Below are positions 1 through 11,201 of a stretch of DNA of 64,000 nt, in pieces. A program made the position numbers and the translations under genes. Numbering within the stretch: position 1 is the first letter of the stretch; each line of letters opens with the position of its first letter. This DNA comes from Zygnema cylindricum (Eukaryota > Streptophyta > Zygnematophyceae > Zygnematales > Zygnemataceae). The stretch is from NCBI GenBank assembly GCA_037447655.1, contig JBBHKE010000085.1:1-64000 (forward strand), in the 5' to 3' direction. A model generated the notes under the pieces. That model made no database searches and was not told the origin of the DNA. It worked only from the letters and a program-made list of their open reading frames with translations.

Positions 1-175
1 TCAAGTCCTTCAAGTGGCAGTTATATTTTGCAGAAAAACTGTACCGGAAGATCTGCCTGTCTCCTTTAGCTGCAGCAGGCAGCCATGGCTGTCTGCAGGT
101 CCTCAGTGACTGCGACAAGTATGAGGGCTGCAGTAAGTCCACAAGAGAGACTACAAAATACCTCTCTTTTCAACA
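1..175 (-). repeat. copia LTR fragment, cut by the window edge
   Basis: Positions 71-130 closely resemble the LTR segments at 13855-13960 and 19215-19310 (same order: GCAGCCATGG, then CAGTGACT, then GACAAGTATG). The block ends in TTTTCAACA at 175, which is the LTR start (TGTTGAAAA) read on the minus strand, as at 7250. It is therefore the first part of a minus-strand family-A/C1-type LTR whose remainder lies left of the window. Whether it is a solo LTR or part of a full element cannot be told here. Confidence 0.6.
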
Positions 176-284
176 ATACCAAGTTTTTTCTTTCCCTATA
201 AATCTTTTCCTTATATATATTAACGCTATTGTCTCACTTATTCTTCCTTGTACTCCACACCCAAAATGTTATATATGGAGTGAT

Positions 285-1070
285 ATGTTGTTTATATTGA
301 TTTCTCCCTATACACTTGTCGCCCTCTCTCTCCCTCTCTCACTCAATATCTTTTCCCACTCTTCTGTAGGAGTTTGTTACCGTACCGGGCCGAAAGGTTG
401 GAACGCCAAGACGGTCTTCCCGCAATGGATTGCCAAACCGAGGTCATACCAAGGAGACCGTGATAGGCGTGAAAAGGTTATATTTGTGGACAATTGTGGC
501 AGTCACAATATGTCCGAGAAATTAAACACCCCTTTACGCGCAAAGAGAACAACACCAATTTTTTCCTTTCTGTGCAACGCATTTAGTGTAACTTGTCGAT
601 TCCTTTGTAATTTCTAAAATCAAAGAGGTGTGGTCAAAAAATGGGAATATTGGAAGATGAAGGGGGTAGAGAGCCACAAGTGGTCCTTACCTAGGGGCTA
701 GAAATGGTCTGGTAAGTTAGTTGGACCGGGTAAAGCCTTTTTCTTAACATTGGCACGCGATTCGATACGAGAGGTGAACGAAATAAAGGACAAAAATGGC
801 ATGGGATATGCACGAAAGGCGATGATCTAATGTGGATTGTCATTAAATGATGGCAAATGGGAGGAGAGCATGCTTACTCAAGAGTTGGAAGTCATAATTA
901 TGAAATGGCGAAATCATTTCGATGGAGACGAGGTGCCACCTCTTTCGGCTCCTGCACGAGATTTACTCTAACTCTTTCGAAAGGCCGACATTCAAGATGA
1001 TGAACTCAATCATGATGAAGACTTAGAGGAATACAGTGATTATGAGGCTTTTTTTAGAGATGTGGTTTAA
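285..1070 (+). pseudogene. Possible pogo/Tigger-type DDE_1 transposase relic
   Basis: A reading frame at 360-600 encodes GWNAKTVFPQWI followed about 20 residues later by KVIFVDNCGSHN. This resembles the DDE_1 (pogo/Tigger/jerky) layout in which a W-x-F-x-x-W helix precedes the second catalytic Asp in a (L/F)xDNC(P/G)xH motif. After a stop at 615-617, further fragments in shifting frames continue to about 1070, ending in an acidic tail (DDELNHDEDLEEYSDYE), which is common at pogo transposase C-termini. The first catalytic Asp and the third acidic residue were not located. Several stops break the frame, so no functional protein is expected. The family assignment rests on short motifs only. A polypyrimidine tract ending in TAG just before the block may be an old splice acceptor. 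Confidence 0.4.
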
Positions 1071-1359
1071 TTAGGAGTGGTTGTATAATGGATAACGGGC
1101 CGTTTGCATAACTTTATACTCAACGTGTGGATTTTTTTTTATTTTTAATTTTAGTTTTTTTTTATATAGGTTAATATATTTACTTTTATTTTACTGCAAT
1201 ATGCAGTATACATTGTATTTATTTCTTTGACGTTGAATATCATATATCCCTCTTCCATTTTTTTGTTTTCATAATGTTTATGATACCTGAATGACCAAAA
1301 ATTTGGATGAATTTTTTTTTTAATGATGGTGTAAATTCATATCTGTGTTTGGAGTATCA
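1071..1359. other. AT-rich spacer
   Basis: T- and A-rich sequence with several homopolymer runs. No coding potential, RNA gene or repeat termini were recognised. Confidence 0.5.
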
Positions 1360-1364
1360 TACTC

Positions 1365-1945
1365 CCATTCAGCGACGACACATTGTGGTCGCCCATTGGC
1401 CGAATGTGAAATACACTATTCAGTGACGACACACCATCGTCGCTGGATGGAAGAAATTATAGTATGACATAAATAAAGCAAGGATAAGACATATAGTGAT
1501 ATGAAGTAGAGAGACCATGTGAGAGAAAAAGACAGAAAAAAAATGGGATAGAGACAGATAGGAAAAGAGAGAACCATGAAGCTGGATTTTAAAGATGTTA
1601 AAAAAAAGTGTGAAACATAAAAACACAAGTCGGAGAATATGAAGACTAGATGGACGGATAGTGTTGTGTTGACATAGTGTCGATGCTGAGTGGTGAAAAA
1701 TGTAACGTGCCATTCAGCTCCGAGGAATTCTCGTCGTTGACTGGCAAGATAGAAAAACATACCATTCAGCGACGAGACAGTTTCGTCATTGAGTACCATA
1801 AGACTTTGTTTTAACACAGTGTCGGTGCTGAATGGTGAAAAATGAAACATGACATTCAGCACTGAAAAATTCTCGTCGTTGACTGACAGGATTGAAAAAC
1901 ATACCATTCAGCGACGAGACACTCTCGTCGTTGAGTACCAAAAGA
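1365..1945. repeat. Tandem repeat with CGTCG-rich inverted hairpin motifs
   Basis: Units of about 140 bp starting near 1676 and 1818 share the order GCTGA(G/A)TGGTGAAAAATG, CATTCAGC, AATTCTCGTCGTTGACTG, AAAAACATACCATTCAGCG, GAGTACC. Each unit ends in an inverted repeat (CAGCGACGAGA facing TCGTCGTTGA) at about 1768-1796 and 1908-1937. Diverged half copies sit at 1370-1450. The reading frames on the minus strand across this block are products of the repeat and look non-coding. Confidence 0.7.
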
Positions 1946-2569
1946 GAGAGAGAGATTGACAAAAAAAAAAGAGATTGACTGAGATAAAATAAATAATAAA
2001 ATGAAAAATGTGACAACTAGAAAAAAAGAGATTGAGAAAGAACAATCACATGTGTGACAACCAAAATAGTTAACAATGCCCACGCACTTCATCAAGTGTA
2101 TCGCTTAACATTTACAAAACATGGAGAATTAAAATCACAACACCCGTCTTTTGCAACAACATGAAAATGAATTACAATTATAAATATATTACAATAATAC
2201 ACTTGGAAATAAATTCAATCCTTTTCGCCTAAGAATGACAAAGAGGTTCACCATAAAAAAACTACAATATGTACAACCAACCTATTTTTCAAACTTAAAT
2301 AAAATATTAGTCTACATGAACGAAATGTACATCGCCCATAAAAATTACCGTTTGTAACAAATGATATTCTAATAACCTTCTCTAACTCATGTAAAAATGT
2401 GTTTGGAAGTACTAATATTAAATGGAGTAATGAAAACTCCATGACATTCCCACAATCCGTGCATGTGTTCCTCCCTCACAATCAACTCACTGAATAAAAT
2501 GTTGTGCCTACAAAAAAGAAAAAAAACAACAACGCAGTTAGTTAATAAAATTAGTGACATTAATGTGTA
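1946..2569. other. Intergenic, no recognised feature
   Basis: AT-rich sequence with short GAGAGA runs near 1945. No gene, RNA gene or repeat terminus was recognised. Confidence 0.4.
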
Positions 2570-3260
2570 ATTTTAAAGGGGGAGTAAATGGGAGAGGGAG
2601 AAAGGGGAGTAAATGAGAGAGGGAGAAAAGGAAAGAGAAACCACATGATTTTGAGTGTAGGGAAACTGAAATGGGAGAGGAAGAGGGAGATCGAAGGCTA
2701 CAAAGTACGACAATTTGAACGGGGGAGGGAGAGTAAAAGGGAGATGATGAGGGAGTAGGAAAGGAGGCAGCTTGAGAGGGTGAGGGAGAGGGGGAGTATG
2801 AGGTAAAGGATGAGAGTGAGATAGTTTGAAAGGGTGAGAGGGAGAGGGAGAGGGGAAGGGAGAGGGAAAAGGAGAGGGAGAGATAAAGGGAGATCGAGGG
2901 AGGGAGATAATGCGGCAAATGAAGAGGGCGAAAAGGAGAGGGAGAGGGAAAGGGAGAGGGAGAGGTAGAGAGAGTATGGAAAGGAGAGGAAAAGGGGAAG
3001 AGAGAGATAGCAACAGATCGAGGGAGTGGGGATTGGGAGAGAAATAGGGGAAGAGAGATAGTGCGGCAGATTGAGAGGGTGTGAAGGAGAAGGAAAAGGA
3101 AAGGAAGAGGGAATGTGAGAGAGTAGAGAAGGGAGAGGAAAAGGGAGTGGGAGAGGGAGGGGGAGGGAGAGGGAAAGGGAGAAGGAATTGAAATAGATTG
3201 AGAGGGAGAGAGAGAGGTAGAGGGAGAGGGCATAAACAAGAGGGAGCACATTTTAAAAAA
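2570..3260. repeat. Long GA-rich (homopurine) tract
   Basis: About 700 bp made almost entirely of G and A on the plus strand, built from imperfect GGGAGA and GGGAAA units with few interruptions. The long open frames on the minus strand are Ser/Pro/Leu/Phe low-complexity artefacts of the repeat. Such mirror-like purine tracts can adopt triplex structures. Confidence 0.9.
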
Positions 3261-4295
3261 CTTTAAAAAAGAAAAGAGCGAGATCAGCATAGGTAGGTTC
3301 GGATGAAAAGGGAGCGTGAAAGAGGGGTGGAGGCAATGAAGAGGTAAATGGAGTGACGCGCCATATATAGAGGGTGAAGGAGCTGCCACATGCGACCTCA
3401 AATCCATGGAAACGAAATGAAGGTGGCGACGGTATTTTCGCCTTTTCTTCATGAAACGAATGAGATCTATTCGTTTGCCAAAAAGACGGCGCAGCGTGAG
3501 ACCCCTAAAAAAACAAAAACAAATGGATGGATGAGATTTGTTCAATAAGGGATCCATTTTTCTGTGGATTGTCCGCATTTGGCGTTAAGCTGTCCCAAAT
3601 ATCATCAACGCCAAATGTTGTATTTTTATTCTATTTTTTTTAATACATTAATTGTAATTTGTGGTCCATTCTCACTTCGACCCCTTATTAATGTATACAT
3701 TAATTTTAATTGGGAGTGAAATCACATATACACACCATATTAGAATAAACATTTACGCTATATTCGTTCGTTGCACCGAAATAGAGAACATATTGACGCT
3801 AATTGGTCAAAATAGATGTTATAGTGATAATATAAACTAAACAGGAAATAATCACATGAAGCAAGAGCACGCAGTTTTAAAACGGTTTATGCGGACGTGT
3901 AAAATAAAATCAGTTCACTTCTTTAACTGTAAGATCATGACTTAGCACATGCGAACATATTTTACGTTCACACTGCAAAACAGGCGATAATAAGAGATTG
4001 TGTGCGAACGAAATTTTTGGCGACGAGAGTGAACCCATTTTTTAGCGCACGCTCATATACATGCGCGTATAATTTATAATTAATTTTGAATATTTTCAAG
4101 TAAAAAGGTACTAATTTGTACAGTCTGACATCATCCGTACACCACACTAATTATATATTGTTGTACTTTCGGTCTTGACGCTATTTTGTATGGAACCTCA
4201 ATTAAAGTCAAGGAAAAATTAAAATCACGTATACTATTTTTGGAAAAAAATCAAAATTTTAAGAACCCAAACTAGTGTCGTTGACACTAATAACG
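3261..4295. other. Intergenic, no recognised gene
   Basis: Mixed, mostly AT-rich sequence. The stretch ending at 4308 (ACACTAATAACGATGCGCAG then TGTAG) resembles the terminal repeat described at 5226-5252 and may be the end of a related TIR element; no partner end was found. Confidence 0.35.
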
Positions 4296-4301
4296 ATGCG
4301 C

Positions 4302-4534
4302 AGTGTAGTTTACAGAAATCCGCGCGTTACCGTACTTAGCTGTATCCCATATTTTGTTTTTATACACAAAACAACATTAATCTTGTCAATTCTCTTCGAA
4401 GTTATGGGAGGAAACACTGTAGTTTACACAAATCCGTGCGTATCCGTACCTAGCCGTATCCCATATTTTGTTTTTATACTTGAAACAACATTAATCTTGC
4501 CAATACTCTCCGAAGGTCTGGGAGGTAACACTGA
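4302..4534. repeat. Two-copy tandem duplication, about 119 bp unit
   Basis: Copies at about 4302-4415 and 4421-4532 share GTAGTTTACA, AAATCCG(C/T)GCGT, GTATCCCATATTTTG, ACAACATTAATCTTG and GGGAGG(A/T)AACACTG in order. They translate to an internally repeated peptide, but the frame is open only because the unit length keeps it, and no known domain is visible. I regard it as a non-coding duplication. Confidence 0.75.
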
Positions 4535-4632
4535 CCGTCGGATATTCTTTTGCGAGGAGTTCGCTTCATTTTTCTCTGTAGCTGACAACGTACCGGTAAG
4601 AGGTGACGTACCTTTAAAAGGTGGGTTGGCAG

Positions 4633-5252
4633 CTACACCACGAATCGTAATTAGAGTAATGAAAAAATTAGAGTAAAAAAACCAAAAAAAACAATTAGAG
4701 TAATGATCCCTAATTTATGTGATAGAACTTTTTCACAGAGAAAGTTTACTCTAATTTATTTAAGTACTCTATATTGGGTTATGTCGGCAATAAATATCCG
4801 CGCTGGAATTATGAACACTAAATTACGTAGAATTACAAAATCTGTCAGTCCGTATAGTTTTGACGTCATTATGACGCTATTATTATTTGTCGCGCTGAAT
4901 GTCAGTTAATGTTCACACTGACGACGATGCTGTCGACGGACGACAGTAATGCGAACGATTATTTTTCGATGTGATTGATTTTCTGTTAAGTGCGATTTCA
5001 CGTGCGAGCGCGATTCTATTAAATCATTATTTGTACCTTTTTACTTAAAAAGTAAAGTTTTGCACGGTCAAAGGACGTCTGTACTCCACACTATTAAAAA
5101 CGAACTTGTATTACAATTTTTTACACTAATAAAACTTATCTAAATTAGAATACTGAAGAAATTAGAATCTTTTACTCTATTTGATGTCATAGAGTCGAAA
5201 TTTCGAGCGACCGAATTAGAGGAATTTACTCTAATTACGATTCGCGGTGTAC
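4633..5252. mobile_element. Candidate non-autonomous TIR element (MITE-like)
   Basis: The left end at 4633-4659 (CTACACCACGAATCGTAATT...) is the inverted complement of the right end at 5226-5252 (...AATTACGATTCGCGGTGTAC) with about two mismatches over 27 bp. The 620-bp interior has no plausible transposase. No clear target-site duplication was found. Sequence just outside both ends is also partly repeated (CATTTTTCTCT near 4568 and 5285), so this may be an element inside another repeat. Confidence 0.45.
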
Positions 5253-5744
5253 AGAACAAAATAAATCGCGAGGCGTTCGATTCATTTTTCTCTCTATAGT
5301 AGCTGACAACGTACTTCACGTACTTCAGAGGTCGCAAAAGTCAAAATTTTACATAACTGAAACCAAACGTTTTTTTTTTCAAAATCTGAGTAACCGACCC
5401 CCGACCGGGTTATATCACGCTCCAAAATTGTTAACCGTTAACCGACCGGCGTTTACGAAAATAAAATTCAACCAAACGCGACTAGCCGTGCCCGCGCGTA
5501 GCCAAAAAAATACAAAATTACAACGTTCATTGTTATTAGCGTTAATGTACTTTGCAATAATGTACGACGTATGAATAAGCCAATAATTACGATTTGTTGT
5601 GTTCCCTAAGATTTGCGAAATGAAGTGTTACTACCGTGTCAAATTTGCGACGCTAATCATGATGTCACGTACTTCCACAATACCAAAGAGTACAAAGTAT
5701 AATAATGTTGGATTGTATGGACAGGTACAAAATTTTCATTTTTT
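5253..5744. other. Intergenic repeat-like sequence
   Basis: Contains a segment near 5385-5480 rich in AACCG motifs that resembles the 5745-6000 repeat. No gene was recognised. Confidence 0.35.
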
Positions 5745-6000
5745 TTGGTTTTTTGGTTAACTAACCATAACCGACTTTATTTTTTTTCTGGTGAATTAAC
5801 CGACCACAACAGCCCAGCCCCCAAAATTTGGCAACCGAATTCGTTCCAGATCCGGCGCGTGCGGTCGGTTAACAGTCGATCACGGTTTCGGTTAACCCAC
5901 CGCAACCGCCCGGCCCCCAAAATTTGGCGACCGAATTTTTTCCGGATCCGGCCCCGGGCGGTCGATTAACGGTCGGTCATGGTTTCGGTTGATTGTTTGC
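5745..6000. repeat. Tandem duplication, about 100 bp unit, (A)ACCG-rich
   Basis: Two copies share GCCC(C/A)GCCCCCAAAATTTGG, CCGAATT, GATCCGGC, CGGTCG(G/A)TTAAC and CACGGTTTCGGTT or its close variant. No coding content is credible. Confidence 0.7.
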
Positions 6001-6347
6001 GACCTCTGATGTACCTGTAAGAGGTGGGTTGGCAGCTACAGAAAAAAACAAATCAGGACACCCTGAACGATTTAGTTACGTGTCATGATGGAAAACCAAC
6101 GAAAAATCACAAGATTTGCACATAGTATGAACCTTTCAAATTTCAACTGAAAAAAAAAAATCTCGAGTCGGTCTTTCAGTGCACTATTTTTAGCAACGCT
6201 TTTTCGTCACACAATTTCCGGCAAACGATTTTTGTCATTTTCAAAAAAATAAGAATTTAAAAAAATGAGTTGGCGTGAAAGATTGGCGTTTGCAAAAAGT
6301 ACAAAAGTTGGTCGTATTATGACCTGGTAACGCAGTTACATGGTACG
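6001..6347. other. Left flank of the nested retrotransposon stack
   Basis: Unassigned AT-rich sequence. It is contiguous in the pre-insertion genome with 35147 onward. Confidence 0.5.
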
Positions 6348-6352
6348 CAAGT
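6348..6352. repeat. Target-site duplication of C1, left copy (CAAGT)
   Basis: CAAGT directly abuts the LTR end (TG on plus) at 6353. The identical pentamer abuts the other LTR at 35142-35146, 28.8 kb away, which defines the outermost element. Confidence 0.85.
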
Positions 6353-7250
6353 TGAAATTTTGTGGTCTCCATTATCCCACAGAATGAGCAGCCTATGTAA
6401 AGCCTCTAGGATAATATTTTCCCCTTCCACTTTCCCACTGAATAGGTTCCGTTCAAGCACACAAATACCCTAACTACCTTCACATCTGTGAGGACAATAC
6501 TCCCCTAAGTCAAACGCAAAAAAAATCACTGAATTTGCTCCCCTGAGCAGTAAGTTATGGCTGGCCAAAGATGGCCTATAAATACAAAAGGTCACCAAGA
6601 GAGTGGCGCCTCAAACACGCTAAGTCCTTAAACTTCTACTCAAAGCTACCTACTACTGTACCCTAGACCAATCAAAAGAGTGTATAGTACAATAAGGTAC
6701 AGTGGTCGATTGTACTTATTGTACAGCCATTGTACAACATGGCTTTTTGGTTGACACTTATCAGCTTGGGAGCCATCGTTCCTCCTCCCATCTTTTCCGA
6801 CGATCAATGATGTGGCGCCACGTGGCACAACGCGCCGCTATGTCCGAAAGCCGCCAAAGATTCATTTGGGTCTGGTGGCGGCGATGACGTCTGTCCGATC
6901 ATATATGTTACATGGTTAGATTCGCGTCCGCGAGCGCTGTTGTCTATATGTGTTGCTTCGTCAATTTGGTCTGTTTGATTGAAAGTGACGTTGAGTAACG
7001 TTTTAAATAAATATCGAACCACATATGTGTATCGTTTTGTTAACGTCTTAATAGACAACGCGTACGTCCACATTGTAGGCCATAGACTAAGGATCAAATC
7101 GGTCTGGGGCATCATTTTGGTCATCTTTCAGTATGTCTACCTGTTTGCCTGTTTCTTTCTGACTATGGGGGTAGCAATTGTGACTCTCTCACTCTCTCTT
7201 CTCTCTAGAGTCTAAATTAAGAAGTGAACATTAATTACTTCTTTTCAACA
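6353..7250 (-). repeat. C1 3' LTR
   Basis: On the minus strand it starts TGTTGAAAAGAAG at 7250, directly after the purine tract AAGGGGAG (7251-7258), and ends in CA at 6353. It shares 6730-7250 with the remaining 5' LTR at 34641-35141. It carries a hairpin at 6687-6724 and a TATA-like TATTTATAGG at about 6575-6584 on the minus strand. An AAGGATCAAATC segment near 7088 resembles the tRNA T-arm-like block of the C2 LTRs. Confidence 0.88.
6687..6724 (-). promoter_or_regulatory. Conserved LTR hairpin upstream of TATA
   Basis: GTACAATAAG, a bulged G, then TACA pairs with TGTACTTATTGTAC across a 9-nt loop. The same architecture with compensated base changes occurs in both C2 LTRs (13350-13386 and 18710-18746), and a 10-bp version is in the family-A solo LTR (11879-11908). 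In each case it lies about 100-120 bp upstream of a TATA-like box, so it is probably a U3 element; protein binding is inferred, not shown. Confidence 0.6.
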
Positions 7251-7261
7251 CTCCCCTTAAT

Positions 7262-10200
7262 TCTTAGTCAACTTTTAATTTAAGTCCACAATTTTCTCTG
7301 CAATAAATCAACTTAGGGGAAGGCACTGGTTTTGTCATCATGTCTGCAATCATCTCTTTAAGACTTTTATGAACCAGTTTAATTGTCTTATTCTCAACCT
7401 TCTCTCAGACAAAGCTTAGTCTTTTATCCATATGTTTATCTTTGAAATGGTGTTTTGGATTTGCTGCGATAGAGATTGCAACTTGATTATCACAAAAGAC
7501 ATTCTGAGTCCCAGATTTCATAAACCCAAGTTTTTCGAGTAGAGATTTTACCCACATTAATTCTTTGGTGGCAGCACAGGAAGCCATGTACTCAGCCTCC
7601 ATAGTGGACTGAGCAACTACTTTTTGTTGTTTGTTTCTCTAACAACATGCATCAAATCTAATTTGCAACACATATCCAATTGTACATCGGCTTAAAGGCA
7701 CATCTCCATAACTGGCATTCACTCCAAGTGGTGATGTCAGTGTGCTCCCCTCCCAAATGTAACCATAATTCCCTTGTTCCCACCAAATATCTCATCACTC
7801 TTTTGGTTGCTTCCCAGTCTCTTTTTCAAGGTTCATTTAAACTTCTACTTAAAACACCTACAGCTGCAGCTATGTCGGAACGTGTACAATTCATAAAGTA
7901 AATCAAACTGCTTACAATTTGCCGATAACAAATTCCTTGCATAAACCTCTTTTTTTCCTCATCCATCTCATCATTCAAAATCAATATCCTTCGCTTTTCA
8001 CTCCCCTCCGATACTTTTTCAAATCCATGGGAGTGATACACCCATTTGCTTTCTCCATTTGAAACTTTTCTAGCATATTACCGATAACTTCTTTCTGAGT
8101 GAGTCTTATAATTCTATTCCCCCTATCCCTCTCTAGTAGAATTCCCAAATTGTACTTTGCTTCACCAAGATCTTTCATGTCAAACCGACTTCTCAGATCT
8201 TTTTTTAGTTTGTTAATCTTATCTAAGAACTTGCTTAAGACTAACAAATCATCAAGATATATAGCAATAAATATCACTCCATTCTCATCTTCAAATAGAT
8301 ATATGGAGTGATCCAAACTAATTCTGATACACCCCAAAACGGTCAAAAAATCGTCCAACTTTATATTTCATTGTCGACGGGCTTGCTAAAGGCCATAAAG
8401 TGATTTTATCAGTTTGCATATTTTGCTTTCTTCTCCACTTTCCACGAATCCTTCCGGTTGCCTCATGTAGATTTCTTCTTCCAACTCACCGTGTAAAAAG
8501 GCGGCCTAAATATCCATCTAGTGTATTTCCATATCCTCAACTGCGGCTAAACTTAAGAGGATTCTAACAGAAAGGAATCTAACTACGCGTGCAAAGGTTT
8601 CTTAATAGTCTATTCCTTCATTCTGAGTATAACTTTTAGCAACCAACCTAGCCTTATATCTTTCAATGGTATAATCTGGGTTTAGTTTAAGCTTAAAAAC
8701 CCACTTATACCCAATCAGTTTTTTGTCCGGTGGACAATCTACCAACTCCCATGTATTGGCTTCCATGATAGAGGTCATTTCTTCATTGATGGCAGTGATC
8801 CACTGGCTGCTTTCTGGGGTATTTTTAGCCTCTAAGTATGTTTGTGGTTCTTCTGGGTGAGACATCTTTGTGAGTTGATTATTTACATGTCTTTTTTGAA
8901 GCCGTTTACTGCTTCTTCTTCCTCATTCAAAATTAGATGCTGGTATGGAAGCATCGTCGGGTTTCGTTTAGGAAGATTTTCATCTCCCCTTTCTTCCAAT
9001 TTCGGAGTTTGATCAAGTTCCTTGTCGGTTTCCACTTCGTATTCTGGTGTTACCTCGGATGTTGTCTTTTCCTCCTTCCCGTCTACAGATTTTTCATTCT
9101 CCCTGTCTTCCTTCTCTTCATTTCCAAAGTCAAAGTCAGAATACTCACCCGATTCAAATCTGATTTTGACTTCTTTGTTATATTTGAATGGACTGATAGA
9201 CTTTATTTCATTCATCACCACTATGTGTTTTACCAAAACGATATCTCTCTTTTTCAAGTCATACACTCGATATCCTTTTGTGCTCTCATCATAAAAACAA
9301 GATATCCTGGTTTCCCTCTTCCTTCTAACTTCCATTTAGTCTTATCAGATTCCAAACTGTAGACTTGACTTTTGAACACTCTCAAACTAGACAAATCTGG
9401 TTTCCTTTCGTCCACCTCTCATACAGAGTTTCCTCCTTATTTGCTGAAGTTATGACTCTATTTTGATGAAGTTAGCATAGTTCATAGACTCTGCCCAAAA
9501 CTGCAATCCTATCCAATTATCAGTTAACATATTTTTAGACATATCTCCAAAAGTTCTATTTACTCTTTCTGCTACTCCATTCTGTTTCGGATTATAAGGA
9601 ACCGATTTTTCATGATGGATTCCTTCTTCTTTCAAAAATTCTTAAAATTACCTTGAGGTGTATTCTTTCCCATTATCACTTCTTATCTCTTTTATTGAGG
9701 TTTCATGTAATTTTTCACTCCATACTTTGTATTCTTTGAAACATCTTAGTACCTCTGACTTATGTCTAAGAAAGTATACCTTAGTGTATCTAGACCAATC
9801 GTTTGTAATGGTTAGCATCCATCTTTTCCCCCCATGTGAAGCATACCTAGCTGGTCCCCAAACATCAGTGTGAACTAGATCTAATACTTTCTCTCTTCTA
9901 AATATGGTTGCCTTTGGGAATGGGAGTTTATGAATCTTCCCTTGGGCACATCCACTACAATCTTCTAAGATCTCATCATCTCCAAACTGAATTCCATTCA
10001 CTATTTCCTTTATCGTGATTTTCTTTAATCTATCTAGATGCACATGACCCAACCTCTTGCGGCGAAGCATCATATCACTTTCACACAAGTAGAGAACACT
10101 CTTTTCATTGCAAAGTACAATTTTGAACATTCTTTGACTACCTTTATAAGCTATGAAATAAACCTCATTATTAAAGCTAACTGTGAAGATTCCTTTCTTA

Positions 10201-10814
10201 GTTCTTGTTTCGAACTCTTTTTCATCTAGAATAGTAATACAAACAAGATTTTTGCTAAGACGTGGAATGTAAAGAACATCTGAGAGTGTTACAATTGAAG
10301 CCTTTCCATCAACTTCAACTTTTAAATCAAACGATCCAACAAGACTTGTGGTTTCTACTCTACCATCTGTGTACTCTATCTCAAATGCTAAAGTTTTCCT
10401 CAATTTAGTAAACCACCTCTTATCTTTGCACATATGCATTGAGGCCCCCGATTCTATGATCCACCCATCCTCAGGTGGATCCCTCTTACCTCCGAAAGCA
10501 CACTTCTGTCTCCTTGGAATGTCGCCATTCTTCATAGTGGTTTTTGGATTAAAGAGAAGCTTCTCAAGCTCCTCTTCCAATTCGGTTACTTCATCTTCTT
10601 TCTCGTCATGAACCTGAGTGAGAAAAATATTTTTCTTTCCTCCATCTCTTGAGGGACCTTGTCCATCTTTCGGTCCAAAATCGGCAAGTTTAACACAATC
10701 AACCATATAATGTCCCGGTTTCTTGCAGAAGTGACATAGTCCACCTCCTCTCCCTTGTTGGTCAAATCTGCCACCTTCTTGTCTTCTTCCTCCAAAGTTT
10801 CGATAGGTATCCTT
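7262..10814 (-). pseudogene. C1 gag C-terminus and pol (PR-INT-RT-RH), broken
   Basis: In translation order on the minus strand: a gag zinc knuckle CHFCKKPGHYMVDC at about 10695-10738; protease with GWIIESGAS near 10445-10470, where the catalytic Asp of D-S/T-G is replaced by Glu; GAG-pre-integrase RLGHVHLDRLKK; integrase HHCC and core with LVHTDVWGPA, RSDNGKEYTS and QNGVAERVNRTF (about 9540-9990); reverse transcriptase with YKWVFKLKLNP (about 8700) and the box IYLDDLLVLS (about 8240-8262, YLDD where copia usually has YVDD); RNase H end with CDNQVAI and HHFK near 7440-7500. The longest open piece is 9648-10706. Stops and frameshifts at about 9640, 9440, 8870, 8600 and 7980 break the polyprotein. 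It would be made as one polyprotein with gag in an intact copy; this copy cannot be active. Confidence 0.9.
10810..10814. repeat. TSD of B solo LTR, left copy (TCCTT)
   Basis: TCCTT precedes TGTTGTTTTTAG at 10815 and recurs at 12605-12609 directly after the LTR end CAACA. Confidence 0.85.
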
Positions 10815-11201
10815 TGTTGTTTTTAGAAAGCTTTAGTCCTCTTTATGCCTCAGCTGTGAGAGAGAGCTGTTCAGGGCTTAAGCTATTTTTGGTTGAGTTT
10901 GGTTCAGTACTTACCAAAATTAGTGTGACAGTGAAGTTGGGAGTTCACGGTTCATTCACACTTGGGACACGTGTCGTCACTTGGGAGAATGCGTGAGTAT
11001 GTTCTCCGTGGACGTACGGAAATTCGGCAGGACCACTGGACTTCGTGAAGTCAATTCTACGGTGCCAAATCCTCTAATCGGACCGCTGACAGCCGCCGCC
11101 AACAAATAGTGACGAGGCGTGACTAGATCATTATCACTTTACGTTGTCTGAACTTCGGTGTAAATATTTGTGATAGAATGTTAGATGTACGGCTGGAATG
11201 C

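Noticed and set aside
2538-3578. A 346-residue open frame on the minus strand
   Set aside because: Almost all Ser, Pro, Leu and Phe, produced by the GA-rich repeat; no start context, domain or composition of a real protein.
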